Source of the DNA: Isoetes taiwanensis
Taxonomy: Eukaryota; Streptophyta; Lycopodiopsida; Isoetales; Isoetaceae
DNA length: 64,000 nt
Reading direction: 5' to 3'
Assembly (NCBI GenBank): GCA_021234155.1
Contig: JAJEKV010000501.1
Location: 62,001-126,000 of the forward strand
A program made the translations under genes and the position numbers. The notes beneath the pieces were generated by a model. That model ran no database searches and was not told the DNA's origin. It saw only the letters and a program-made list of their open reading frames with translations. Below, piece after piece: positions 36,133-53,269 of this stretch (its first letter is position 1; every line of letters begins with the position of its first letter).

Positions 36133-37124
36133 TGTGACGTCCCTACTCATATACGGTGCACTCACCGTATACAAGCGAGGAGTTCATCCCCATACCATCT
36201 CCATGCTAATATAGGGCCCTCCGTATCCTTGCAACCTTGAAGAGTTCAGGTGGGAAGAATGAAGGGGTCATTTACCTCTCCCTCGGGGCCTACCTAAGCA
36301 AAGGAAGCGTAATATACATGTCAAGTAGTACATACATCAACATCATATGACCATCACGAAGGATGATTCACCCACATATCTGCATAGACAAAGATCAAGA
36401 CATCACATAGGGAATCCTACCCAAGGCTCGCATATTGGGGATGGTGACAAGCTTGGGTCTCAGAGGTCATTGTCGGCCAATTCATGGCAATGGATTTGGG
36501 TGGCATAAGAACATGGCTTAGGGTAGTCCACTCCATCCGCCCCCTCGTGCACACTTTGCGGAATAGGTTGAAAAGCTTTGGGACCTGGACCGTGAGGCTT
36601 TCACGGGTGAATAGCCGGAGGGGCTACTCACGGGTTGCATCTCCCAGCCCCGATGAGGAGGGGAGGGAAGTCACCTCCCCTCCCGAAGCATCCTTGCCCT
36701 TCACAGCGGCTAGAGAACCAACATTCTTATTCGACTTGAACTCACTTTGGAAGGTGACGCATCATCCCACAGTGTCGAGCTCATGCCTTGCCCACACGCA
36801 GCAAGCCATTAAGCCTAGCCCGCAGAGACCCCCCGTAGGCCTTACACACCAGAGGGGTCAGTCTGTGTAGGGACAAGTTCTTCCTTGTCAGCCGGTCTGA
36901 TCCCTCCACCCACAACCAAAGGGCTCACATTGCACGGGCCGCATTTACGGTGTGCTAAAGAGGCTAACTAGGAGCATCAACTACCAGGCTTTAGGGTCTC
37001 TACACCCCTTCCCAATACAATGAGTTCACAGAGATACATCATCATACATATCACAGAAGAACTAAAGAACAAGATCTAATCTATATCATAGAGTTAGGTT
37101 CTTTAGTTAGAGCTTGGTATCGAG
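36133..37124 (+). mobile_element. Possible LTR with primer site (gypsy or copia type)
   Basis: TGTGACGTCCC at 36133 is a common start of plant LTRs. A perfect 9-base inverted repeat (TATACGGTG/CACCGTATA) lies at 36150-36171. At 37115, TGGTATCGAG resembles a Met-tRNA primer site with the same missing A as the copia site at 5340. No second LTR or coding domain is visible, so the assignment is weak. Confidence 0.3.
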
Positions 37125-39708
37125 GATCTAAATGGTGCTATGGGCAATTTAATAGGCTAAACCCTTTTGATTCAATGGAGGAGACCGTTTAGGCTATTAA
37201 ATTGACAAAATACCTGATCCTTGGCTAGCTCCTCCGCATTACGAACTCGACCATCTGTTTGAACTGCTAGAAGATGAAGCTAGAAAGGGAAACTAATGAG
37301 CTAGATCGCTCCACCCAGTCGGAAGGCGGGGTTTGACTCCTGGAGCAAGTAAAACAAAGCCCTAAAATGGCATGAACGAAAATAGCAAGTTAGGGTTTCC
37401 TTTACCTATAGACAAAGGGTTAGGGCTAGGGTTTCCCATTATCCCTTTAAGCATGTGGGATAATTGGATGTGGCCCATTTGCCTTTTAATAACTAAAGTG
37501 GCATAAAGTGTCCACATGGGTAAATGTATACACTTGGATAAATGTGCACATGGGTAAATGTGCACATAAATACATGTACACACCTTGCAAGTTGCCCCTA
37601 GGGTGCTACTTGCTTGGCTACAGCGTCGGGCGCACCGTCAATCGGGATGGCGTGTACGCTGGCGTGGCAAAAGATAAAGATATCGCCTTGGGACCGTATC
37701 TTCGTGCGGAAACGACACATTCTCCCCACCTTGAAATGATGTTGTCCGCAAAGATCGTGGGTCTCCCCACCTTGGGATCTTCCTAACCCGCAATCAACTT
37801 GATGCATACAATTATTATTATAGTTACACAATTATTAGAATTACTCTAAGGTAATGTTTAAGACATTCTTGTACTATTTAATTATCCAATTAACTTATCA
37901 CTTCATAACTTAATCAACGCAAGGTAATTACTAACCTTACTTAATACAACATTTAAGTTTATCAAAGTTCATGTATATTATATTTTTATGGATGCAAACC
38001 TTTCTTGGCAATAGAAATCTCTAGTTGCATATTAAAGTAACACGTTATTTCTAAGATTTTAATTTATATAAGCATGCATTACCATTTATGGTTCCCGAGA
38101 CCAATTGTATAGAACATATATCTCTCACTAGCCTTATCCATTTTTCCCCATAGAATGATACTATGGCTTTTTCGCTTCAATCACATGATTTTTGAAAGGT
38201 GTAAGTGAAAGTCCATGTAGGTTCAATTGGTCATAAATACCCTATAAATTCTTAATTGTTTGTGCTTCAACCTTACCCTCAAATTATACAAGCTAACCTA
38301 ATCAATTAATTTTGTCCTATAGAGAATCATACAAGTAAACTATATGTGAAAGTTGAGATCAAAATTGAATAAGGTGGCACCATTAATAATTTCTAAACTT
38401 TCAGTCATCTGGACCAATGATGGTTCAGAATCGGACGCCGAGAGCAGTCTATCTTGATTTCTTATATTAAAAAGTTTTCATATTTTTCCTTGGTTCTTTT
38501 TGCATTGGTTTCTTGACATGAGATATTCCGAGGATGTGATTTTGTAAAGTCACATCTTAGGGCACAAATCTAGAACAAACATGGAAGATATAATATAATT
38601 GATGGTATCTATTCTAGTACAATCCTCAAGATAATGAACAACAAATATTTTTATGAACAAAGTGGTCCAAGAGCTACTCGTATCCCAAAACTCGACTTGA
38701 AATGGACTAACATAAGGATATTATCAATTTTTATGAACTATGAACGTAAATGGGCTAGGTACATATATTGTTTTTGCATTGGTTTCATATCCTTATAAAC
38801 TTTCATAATATGATTTTTGGAGGATAACCTATAATCATATATAGCAATGCAATCCATTTGTATAAATTCCTAAAATTAAAAATAGAAATAAAAGTCAAAA
38901 CATCAAATTCAAACTCAACAAATATTTTTATAAGATGGAGGACCTCGTGAACTACTTATATGCCAAATTTGGACTCAAAATTGATCTCCTTTGAAAGTTG
39001 TTGTTTTTATATCACAACTCCTTTTCGGGAACCAAAAGATTGGTTCTCAGCAGAGGAGGACGACAACTCCCATCATGTTTGAATTGCTCTATCTTCCTTC
39101 ACTGTGGTTCGAATTGAGATGTGGTTTTTGTGCCTTGCTCTATATCTAGGTGTAGAAAAATAATATTATAACTTAAAAAATCAAAAAAAATCTTTTTTAT
39201 CAAGACAGCTTTTACTTTGTATGAACATGAAGCTTTTTGGTACTTGACCCCTTGGGTTTGCTAGAGCATAAATCACAAGAATGGGAGCTGATACATTTTG
39301 TATTTTTTATGTGAAGCATGACTACCATATATGAACTCCTAGAAAGAGTTTGGCTAGTTTTGTGTTCTTGATTTTATATGATTTTTTTTTTGTGAACCTT
39401 CAAAATGCCCCTTTAATGGTCCATCATGGGGATTGGTCTAGTGTTAAGGTCTGATAGGCTTGAAGGCTATAAAATTGTGCAAGACCTTATTAAATTTATT
39501 TCTAGTTTGGAGCACTATGCATTAAAGAATATGCAAACATAGGCAATTGGATGGCAACCCCTCATGCACGACACCTTGTTAATTTTTTTTCCACACAAAA
39601 AACAACATCTCCCATAACACCCAAAAAATAAAATATAGTCAAATTTTACAATATCATCATATAATAAGATATCATTACAATAAGATAATAAGATATCACT
39701 ATATAAGA
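37125..39708. other. Non-coding AT-rich stretch
   Basis: I find no gene. Near 37510-37590 the words GTAAATGT and CACATGGGTAAATG recur a few times. The rest is AT-rich without recognisable elements. Confidence 0.4.
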
Positions 39709-39730
39709 TTTATTATTATTATTATTATTT
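39709..39730. repeat. (TTA)n microsatellite, LINE E tail
   Basis: About seven TTA units (AAT/ATA on the element strand) follow the 3' end of the minus-strand LINE E. Confidence 0.8.
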
Positions 39731-40938
39731 GTCCGATGCTCTCTTGGGCCTCAAAGACCATGGAGCACATGAACCATCTATTTACAACTTTAACAAAAAG
39801 AGCGGTGAGTATCAACCCGCCTTAATATAAGGTCCTAAAGCCATTGGTGGCATCAGAATGAGAGATAAAAATTTGTAGCTTTAATCCCAAAAACTATCTC
39901 CGATGTATGCGTATTCGGGCGGCATGTGAAGACATGGTCTTCGCCTTCAACTGTCCTGGTCTCCACATACTTCTACAGTCGCGTTCTTCACTGTATCTTG
40001 GCCCATCTCGATCCTCGATTTCCAATTTATGGGACCAATTACGTACCTAGCCGCCAGGCATCTCACGAGACTTAGGTATATTAGCTATCGATAAAGGCGG
40101 CTTTTCGCTGTTATCATGGGATTGACATTTTTCGATCGACATGCCATTCTCTTTCTGGGGTTTGCCCACATGAGCTGCATTGCTTGTTTCTTCAGCATAG
40201 CGTGGATTTCATCTTTCTCGGATGGCCATGTGGTTATCCCCCATTTAGCTGCCCAGGCAAATAGCTTATTCTTCCATTCCGAGTTCTCTAAAGCTTGGTG
40301 AGACACTCGGGTTGAATCTTGAGCATTCACCCTGTTGAAAAAGTTTATTGCCTGGTATAAACCTTCTAATTCCATTGGTAACAGGCCTACTTGAGCCAAG
40401 CATAATCGAATATGGGATTTGAGACCTAATACCGAAGTTCTTCTTTTATGAAGGATTTTGAATCGCCTAAATGGGCCCACATATTGGCCGAGATCTCTGG
40501 ACCCCAAATTGGAGCAATCAGATAGTACTCTTGTTTGTACTAGTGTCTTAAAGAGAAGCTTCTTCAAATTCAAATCCGGAGTGATGCTTTATGACATTTA
40601 GCTAGCATGCCATAAAGTCTTTGCTTTCCGCTGAAACTCTTCTATTAATGCATGTTTTCCAAATTTGTAGTTAGATGCTATGTCAATCCCCAAATACTTG
40701 TATGATTCAACTATTTCCATCTGCTCTCCTTGTAGGTGAAAACCGGTCTTTCTCTTGTGCCAAAGACCATAATTTTTGACTTTGCCAGATTGACGGTCAT
40801 CTTTTTTTTTGTCTGTAAAATCGCTAGGTGTTCGAGATGCTCTTGCAATGCTTTCTTCTTGCTGGCCATTAAGACTACATCACAAGCATAGAGGATATAC
40901 AAATATAATATGTGTATAATATGCAAATAAAATCTCAA
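39731..40938 (-). mobile_element. LINE E (minus strand), 5' truncated, next to the kinase gene
   Basis: Minus-strand frames read YILYACDVVLMASKKKALQE (YADD changed to YACD), MTVNLAKSKIMVFGTRERP, then LKKLLFKTLVQTRVL and HIRLCLAQVGLLPMELEGLY. These are the RT thumb and connecting region of the LINE A/F/H lineage. The 5' end at about 40938 falls within a few bases of the stop codon of the receptor kinase on the same strand. The 3' end has a hairpin-like sequence and a (TTA)n tail. Confidence 0.78.
39747..39759 (-). other. LINE 3' terminal hairpin (LINE E)
   Basis: On the minus strand GGTCT pairs with AGGCC (one G-T pair) around TTG. GGACAAATAATAA follows, as in the other copies. The arms seem shifted relative to the plus-strand copies, so this is a weaker case. 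Confidence 0.4.
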
Positions 40939-40942
40939 ATTA

Positions 40943-42427
40943 TTTCGTTGTATTGGTCGCTAGACTAGGCGTGATCTTGTTAGATCCGCTAAGAATATTG
41001 ACAACATCCGACATTGTAGGGCGCTTGTTGGGAGAAGCTTGTGTGCAAAGAATGGCAAGCTCAATAATTGTCATTGCTTCCTTTTTAGAATATTGATTCC
41101 CAAGATTGGAATCAATCACTTGAAGAAGAGAATTTGTCTTGTTTAATTGCATAACCTACATAATGTAGATTTTCACGAAATACCATTAGAATGTTCCAAT
41201 GAAAAGTTATATAGATGCTAACGCCACCCATTCCAAGAGATAAATCTTCTCTGTTGGTAAGGATAAAGCAACATTTGTCCTGCCACTAATTATCTCCAAT
41301 GCAAGCACCCCAAAACTATAAACATCTAATTTTTCTGTGAGTTGACCACGTGTTGCATATTTACGGTGATAAATAGCCACTTTGGTCCAAGTGCCATACA
41401 CCATAATTAGAAATTTCCAACAACTAAGACAAGATGTAATTGTGTTGCAAATAAACTTCAAAGATGTCCCTGCAACTTTAGTCTTGATATGTGTTTCTTC
41501 ATCTCCAAAAAGTTTTGCTAACCCAAAGTGCGCGTTTTTGGATGCAATTTCTTGTCTAAAAAGAATATTGCTAGCTTTGATATCTCGATGAATTATCCTA
41601 GGAAGTGATTCTTCATGAAGGTAAGCAATACCTTTTGCAACTTCGTGCAAATATTATATCGAGTTGGCCAATCTATATCTAACTTACACTCAGATGGACC
41701 TGTAAAAGTGTCAAAACATTAAATTGGAGTATGACAATAGAATAGAATTGAGTTGAATTAAAAAGTAATACCAAACAATGCTTGTTGAAGGCTGTTATTT
41801 TCTAGGAACTCCAAAACTAGAATTCTATGATCTCCTTCAATACAACATCCAAGTAATTTGACCAAGGATTCACGATGTTTTACTTGATGATATGACAGAG
41901 AGATCTCATTTATAAATTCTTCTTTAGTTGAATTCGATATTGGAAATTTTTTATCTCGTTTTGCGGACGAGTTTTTTTTATAGCTACGGCAAAAGCATCC
42001 GGTAGGACTCCTGTCCAAGTGAGACAATAGTTCTAAGCACCAAAAAAAAAAAAAAAAAGGGAAGGAACTGTTCCAATAATATGAAAAATACCTTATAAAC
42101 AACTCCAAATCCACCTTCACCGGAGCATATTTTGTTGTTGGAACCCTTTGTGGCAACTTTTAATTCATTATAAGTAAATAACGCGGGCTTGTTCTCAATA
42201 CTCTTCAAGTCCTTAACGTAAATAGAAACTTTTAACATCATAATATTGATTCGTTTCATACATTTAATATGTGGGAACTTACCTTGATCTTCTTTTTGTT
42301 TGATAAGCATTACGTTGATGCCTTTTCCAATATAAAAATGTAACTAAGCATATGAGTAGAAATGCTCCCAAACTGCCTATGCTTATACCGATTATTCTTC
42401 CATATGGTATGGTTGAATATACAAATT
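40943..42427 (-). pseudogene. LRR-VIII-like receptor kinase, degenerate, extracellular part missing
   Basis: Exons on the minus strand: 42427-42283 (transmembrane helix IIGISIGSLGAFLLICLVTF, then basic KRHQRN), 42228-42092 (LFTYNELKVAT, Gly loop GEGGFGVVYK), 42010-41772 (VAIKK lysine, EEFINEI, LLGCCIEGDHRILVLEFLEN), 41699 onward (HEVAKGIAYLHEES, HRDIKASNILF, GQLTEKLDVYSFGVLALEII) and a last exon ending with ASPNKRPTMSDVVNILSGS before the stop at 40943. This order matches LRR-VIII-type kinases. DFG reads HFG and APE is lost, so catalysis is unlikely. Single-base shifts occur in an A8 run near 41975 and near 41650, and exon phases at two junctions do not match. No extracellular exon is seen upstream. 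Confidence 0.75.
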
Positions 42428-42865
42428 CTGTCAAATTTCAAATATTTTAATTTGAATGGTAAAAAGAAAAAAAGTGCTTTCTTCTTAATGTTTGAGAATG
42501 GAAAAGAGGAAATTTCTTTACTTATGACATATTCTATTTTTTTTCCACTATATTATATGTACGTGACAAAGTGACAATAATTGTCTATTCTCTAGTTCTA
42601 TAAGTTGATTAATGTACAAAGGTCCATTCAAAAAGCCATTCGTATAGATAATTTATGAGATAGTTATAACTATATATGAAGTTTGCAGAGTTAATTGAAG
42701 ATCACTTCATTGGTGTTATATGTATATAGGCTTGTCTTGGTCTATAATGGATGTTAAAGATGCTCTATTCCTCCTCAACTTGATTGAGCACACTCTACCT
42801 CCCAAGATTCTAGGTAGATTACTCCTACATTCCCTTAGATCAACCGGGCTTCTCCCCCTCCCCCT

Positions 42866-42975
42866 TCCATTGGGTTAGCAATTAAGGGATCTTGTGTTCA
42901 AGTCTCCTCGAGGTCCGTCATATGTCCTCATGGACGCCAATGTGGCATGACGTAAAATACTATCTATCTCTACGG
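42866..42975 (+). mobile_element. tRNA-derived SINE with (ATCT)n tail
   Basis: TTAGCAATTAAGG resembles a pol III A box and GTTCAAGTCTCC (42895-42906) fits the B box GWTCRANNC. The body continues through GGACGCCAATGTGGCATGAC and ends in CTATCTATCTC. The 3' half recurs on the minus strand at 8254-8317 with the same tail motif. Spacing between the boxes is short (about 24 bases), so part of the head may be deleted. Confidence 0.55.
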
Positions 42976-44204
<1,229 letters not shown>

Positions 44205-44433
44205 CTATACACTTAATTGATTTGAAGAAAAAGACCAAAACCCTTATTTGCTTTTGTTTGTAGACCTGACTAAAGCATTGACATGATGAGAAGGAGAAAT
44301 ATATGGGAATATATGGAAACAATTGGGGTTCCTACCAATTACTGGAATGCATTGAGTTGTCTTATATGAGAAAGTGGTTGTGAGATTATCATTCCTTGGA
44401 TAAGTATTGTCGGGAGGAAGTTATGAGTAATAT

Positions 44434-45069
44434 TGGAGTAAAACAAGGATGTCCATTGTCTCCAACACTCTTTGGGATATATATAGATCAATTGGAGGCC
44501 TGGATCAAAGCATACCTACGGAGAGGGAACCAATATTGCGGGGGTATGTAATCTTCGCTCTTACTTTATGCTGATGATATCGTGATATTTGCTAGAAATG
44601 CAAAAAAAAAAAAAAAGACATGCAAAATCAAATTGATACACCGAAAGTGCTTTTTCGTGATATTACCGATATGAAGGTGAATCTAGGTAAGACCAAAATT
44701 TTGATTTTTGATATGGCTAAGCCTGAATTTTGCTTTTTTGCTATAAAGGCCAAGAAATTGAAATATGCAATACTTATAAGTATTTAGGTCTTATTGTGGA
44801 CCATACATATAGCTTGGAATGGAGCAAGAGGGACCCCGGCGATTCAAGGCCTTAAGGCTCTTTATGCATTACAAAGGAGATGTAAGAAGGCGTTACTAGT
44901 AGATTGGCAGATGAAGAGAAAACTATATGTGGTATTGGTGCGAAGTGTACTTTTATATGGATGTGAGGCATGGGGGCCAGAATTGTCAAAGGATATATGG
45001 AAAAGAGTTGACAAGATACAGAAGAAGTTTTTCTTAACTCAATTGGGAGTTAAGATCACAGTACCGTGA
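44434..45069 (+). pseudogene. LINE F reverse transcriptase, palm to thumb
   Basis: SNIGVKQGCPLSPTLFGIYI lies at about 44428-44487 and LLYADDIVI at 44561-44587. The thumb frame 44794-45069 stays open for 91 codons (ALYALQRRCKKALLVDWQMK, RSVLLYGCEAWGPEL). An A13 run near 44600 marks one frame change. All catalytic residues after the first aspartate are kept. Confidence 0.82.
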
Positions 45070-45991
45070 TTCTATGATATTGGCGGCAGAATGATGACTT
45101 TGGAGGCGAGGCTCTCCATCAAACCTTAAAATACATGATCAAAGTAAATGAGATGGAGGTGGGCATGGGTTCCTCGGGTTGGCTATAATACAAAGCGGTA
45201 TTAAGGGATGGTATGCAGACATTGAGAAATGGCTTAATAAATGTCATATGTGTTAGACGAGATACCACCAAAAGGCATTTGAGTTGCAAGTTGGATATTT
45301 GACCATGTACAACAAAAGATCCGGAAGGATTTGAAAACCAAGATGAGCTATTATATGGAGGAAATCAATTCAAGGTTAATAAAAGCATTGCATCTATGCT
45401 AAAAGCTGTCATATTATAAGCAAACATATCACATGCGGATGAGAATGAGCTCTCACCATTTGGGAGTAGAAGTAGGAAGATGGGAAATATACCACATCAT
45501 GAGTGCATGTGTAAGGGAATTGTAGAGTATTTATATTGCCTCTATGCAGACAGCGATTGCACACCATCTCCTGGAGCAGAGACAGGGGAGATGGGTTGGG
45601 GAGTCTGCGTCGAGGAGAGGCTTTGTCCATATTTGCTAGGTTGGAGCTGTGGAAGGCAGATGCCACACCCCTTGAGTTGTCCAGGCATATGATGACATTC
45701 GATCACGCTATGCTTAGCTGGTCCGTCTCAGCCAGCCTCGCATGAGATCTTTGAGCACAAGCTTAGTGCGGAGGTTGGGCTCATACATTCAAGAGATCAT
45801 GGATCGCCGAGGATCAGCTCGGTCCTCGAGGCACTTACTTGATACATGTACATATTTTTGTCTATATTTGTATTTATGCGGTTTGATAGCAAACCTATTC
45901 CTCGCTACGGTTTTCTTCCAAACAACCCTTTAGGAGGGGGGGGTTTTTAACCCGAACAGTTATACGCTTGTTGCCTCTGTTTGGATCCCAT

Positions 45992-46005
45992 AGACCAATT
46001 GGTCT
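45992..46005 (+). other. LINE 3' terminal hairpin (LINE F)
   Basis: AGACC at 45992-45996 pairs perfectly with GGTCT at 46001-46005 around the loop AATT. Outer bases TCCCA and TGGA can extend the stem. GATGATAAAATC and the tail follow. Confidence 0.65.
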
Positions 46006-46025
46006 CTGTGGATGATAAAATCTTG

Positions 46026-46054
46026 TTCTATTCTATTCTATTCTATTCTATTCT

Positions 46055-46055
<1 letters not shown>
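46026..46055 (+). repeat. (TTCTA)6 microsatellite, LINE F tail
   Basis: Six copies of the pentamer. The next LINE 3' fragment begins directly at its end. Confidence 0.9.

Positions 46056-50344
<4,289 letters not shown>

Positions 50345-50376
<32 letters not shown>
50345..50376 (+). repeat. (CT)16 microsatellite, LINE G tail
   Basis: A CT run directly follows the 3' end of LINE G. Confidence 0.9.
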
Positions 50377-50378
<2 letters not shown>

Positions 50379-50458
50379 GCCTTCTTCGATAGACCTTTCT
50401 CTCTCTCTCTCTCTCGTCCGATGGGGCCAGGACTGCCCTTAATGTATGGCGTTAAAAT
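50377..50458 (+). mobile_element. Two small LINE 3'-end fragments
   Basis: GGGCCTTCTTCGATAGACC leads into (CT)9, and GTCCGATGGGGCCAGGACTG leads through GTTAAAATC into a (TTC)n tail. The AAAATC just before a repeat resembles the other LINE ends. The assignment rests on position and this short similarity. Confidence 0.4.
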
Positions 50459-50492
50459 CTCTTCTTCTTCTTCTTCTTCTTCTTCTTCTTCT

Positions 50493-50588
<96 letters not shown>
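50459..50588 (+). repeat. Compound (TTC)13(CT)46 microsatellite
   Basis: A TTC run of about 39 bases passes without a break into a CT run of about 90 bases. LINE H begins at its right edge. Confidence 0.95.
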
Positions 50589-50589
<1 letters not shown>

Positions 50590-51108
50590 GCGCATTTGTG
50601 GCGTGCGAGGGGCTCATGTCCGGGCTGGAGGGCCGCCTCTGCTGGGGACGGATCCGACCTCGGTGGCCCGGCACGCCTTCTATTATTTGAAATATTTTGC
50701 CTTCTCACATGTAAAAAGCAAGAACATGTGTGACAAAATCGATGGTGGAGCCCGGAAGGGATGCCTAGGCTCAATCGGGGCCAAGGAAAATATAAAGAGA
50801 GCAAAAAGCGAGAGATGGGCATTACGGGTTTCTTGGGAACGGACTTGGGGCCTGCCAAATTGGGCCCCTACAAAAAGCATAAAGTAAAACCGTAATCGGA
50901 GGATTCGTAATCGAGAATCTAATAGCACCAAGACACGCAGCCAGAACCGAAGCATGCCACTACTCTGCAGAAGCAACCTGGGTTTTGCAAAGCCGAACTT
51001 CCCAAGCCTACTATCGGGACCTCAAGTAAACTCTCATTTTCCTTTTCACATTTCATACTTTCAATCAGGGGTTCAGGACAAAGCGGCGGGATTCACACGC
51101 TCACAAAT

Positions 51109-51519
51109 ATGAATAGCCTTATGTTGAAAATGCTTGACACCTTTGAACGGAATAAAAAAGAAGCAAGTCAAGAGATCTTGAAATAGTGAATGTACTTAGG
51201 CAAATCAAACAATAATCTCGCTGTAATTGAAGCAAGAAAATACACAGCTAAAAAGCGGGAAAAGAAAAGATGTGAAAAACAATACTCCACCCGATTGAAA
51301 AGAGTGCACGGTGAAGAAGATGAGTCTTTAAAGGATGTTGTGGAGAAATTTAATATGAGAATGGATGATATCTTTGGGCGACAGCAACAGAGGAAGCCGA
51401 GAAAAAGCATTGAATATACGCATTGCGGGCTTGGCGAAAAAAAGAAGAGGAAAACACTAAAGAGGAAGTTAATGCATTTTTGCTCAAAAATTGAATATCG
51501 CACAAAGTGGCGTGTTTGA
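51109..51519 (+). pseudogene. LINE H ORF1-like protein
   Basis: A frame beginning MNSLMLKMLDTFERNKKEAS stops at 51184 and continues at 51190-51519 with a Lys/Arg/Glu-rich stretch (ARKYTAKKREKKRCEKQYST, DESLKDVVEKFNMRMDDIFG). It is basic and coiled-coil-like, without a zinc knuckle. Position upstream of the endonuclease suggests the ORF1 RNA-binding protein. Confidence 0.5.
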
Positions 51520-51771
51520 AGCATCTGGGGTAGGTAAATTCAATGGTAAAACTCGCAATATAGTTGTCAAATTTGCCACAGAGATGATAAATTGAGGGGT
51601 CATGTAGAAAAGGCCTTAAATCAAAGATTTAAAGGAAAAAATATGGATAAATGAGGATTTGACATGGATGCAATTTTTAAAGAAAAAGCAGTTAGACAAG
51701 AAGGGAAGAAAACCTATTGGAAAAATGGCAAAGTAATCGTTGAAGAACACATCGAATAGGGAACAGACCAT

Positions 51772-52290
51772 CGGGATATGCTCGTGGAACATTAATGGCA
51801 AGGCACGGAAGTTGCCAAACTTGGCGATGTTCTCGCATCTTGGGATCTAATTTTCTTTCTTGAAACACATGAACATGAGGAAGACCTGGACTTCGGATAT
51901 ACCTGATTTTTGATTTACTTCATTCGATCACGGAATGTCAAAGGATGGAGGCGAAAGGTTTTTGGCGGGATTGCATGCTATGTTAGAAATTCTTTTGCAC
52001 ACACATGATTTACCATAATAAAAAAAGACAAAAGCAAAGCAATATTTATGGGTTGAGATATCGGGACATCTGCTTGAAGCTATCGTGGTTGGGTGCTATT
52101 TCTCCCACGAATCACCTACATATATGACACAAGACATGGACAAAGATGACCCATATCACCACATAGAGCGGGACACTTTAGATTTGATGGCACATGGAGA
52201 TGTCATATTAATGGGAGACTTTAATGGCGGGGGTAAGCGAGTAAAAAACAATCAAGCATGGTTAACCACGAACATGACCCATTGATGGAT
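51772..52290 (+). pseudogene. LINE H endonuclease
   Basis: Frames read IGICSWNINGKARKLP, LGDVLASWDLIFFLETHEHE (catalytic E), VGCYFSHESP, MDKDDPYHHIERDTLDLMAH and GDVILMGDFNGG (GDFN intact). These are the blocks of the LINE AP-type endonuclease in order. The start WNING is typical. Shifts near 51840 and 51960 break it. Confidence 0.82.
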
Positions 52291-53269
52291 GGAGGCTTTG
52301 GAGCGATGATGATATCCAAAAGATGGGATGGTCTAGAAACACTAATGATGTATATAAACATATTACACACATAAGGTGGGCATCTTTTGAGCATGTGTAA
52401 TGGTTTAGACTTGATGATTTACAATGGGATCGATAAATATCCCAAATCTGCAAAACATGCACCTCAAAGGACCCTCGGTGAGGCCTTAGTGTGGTTGACT
52501 TTGTCTTAGCAAAAAGCTCATATGGCACAATATATTTGAGACTTTTACATGGCCGATGTTAGGGATTATGACCATGTACCTCTTGTCATTGAAATGCAAA
52601 TTACAAGCAAACAAAGGCATAATGCCAAGTTTGATACCATAAACATAGTGCGCATGGACCATCAAAACGGGGAAGCATATGAGCCGCATATGTGTAGAAG
52701 AAAGCGGTAGAGACATTGTGGCCAAGGGATGCCGATGGCATAAGCATAAAGCTCACATCACTTGCTTCTAGAGGCCGCTAAACAATGCTTCATGTCACAT
52801 CGCAAAGCTAAGGGGCTCCCTTGCAAAGCAGCTTGGTATGATGAAGAATGCAAGAAAAAAGAAAGGAGCTGCACGCTACAAACAATGAAAATAGGATATG
52901 CATCGAGAGGGAATATCGTAAGCTTATTACAAAGAAAAAGAGAGTATATGCATCAAAGGCAAATAGTTTTTGGTAGATGAAATGGTTGCTAATCCAAGGA
53001 GATTTTTGCTGCCGCTTAAAACCTAGGAAGCACCAATCTGTGACCACGGATATAAGTGACCTAGTGAGGCAGCTACATAAACTATACCATATAGATGGTG
53101 TCGATGGAACCATGCCTAACGATGGGACAAAGCTACAAATAACATTAATGGCGAAGTGGCCTTGGGGATAAAGAAACTTTCCAATGGAAAAAGCGCAGCA
53201 TTCAGCGAGGCTTAGTTGCGAGAGATGATCAAATGGGCCGACCTTACAATTTACACGGAAAAATCACGA

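Noticed and set aside
36484-36870. 128-codon frame
   Set aside because: No motif, and it overlaps GC-rich repeat-like DNA that may be an LTR.
42866-42906. Possible functional tRNA gene
   Set aside because: A and B boxes are too close (about 24 bases) and no cloverleaf is possible.
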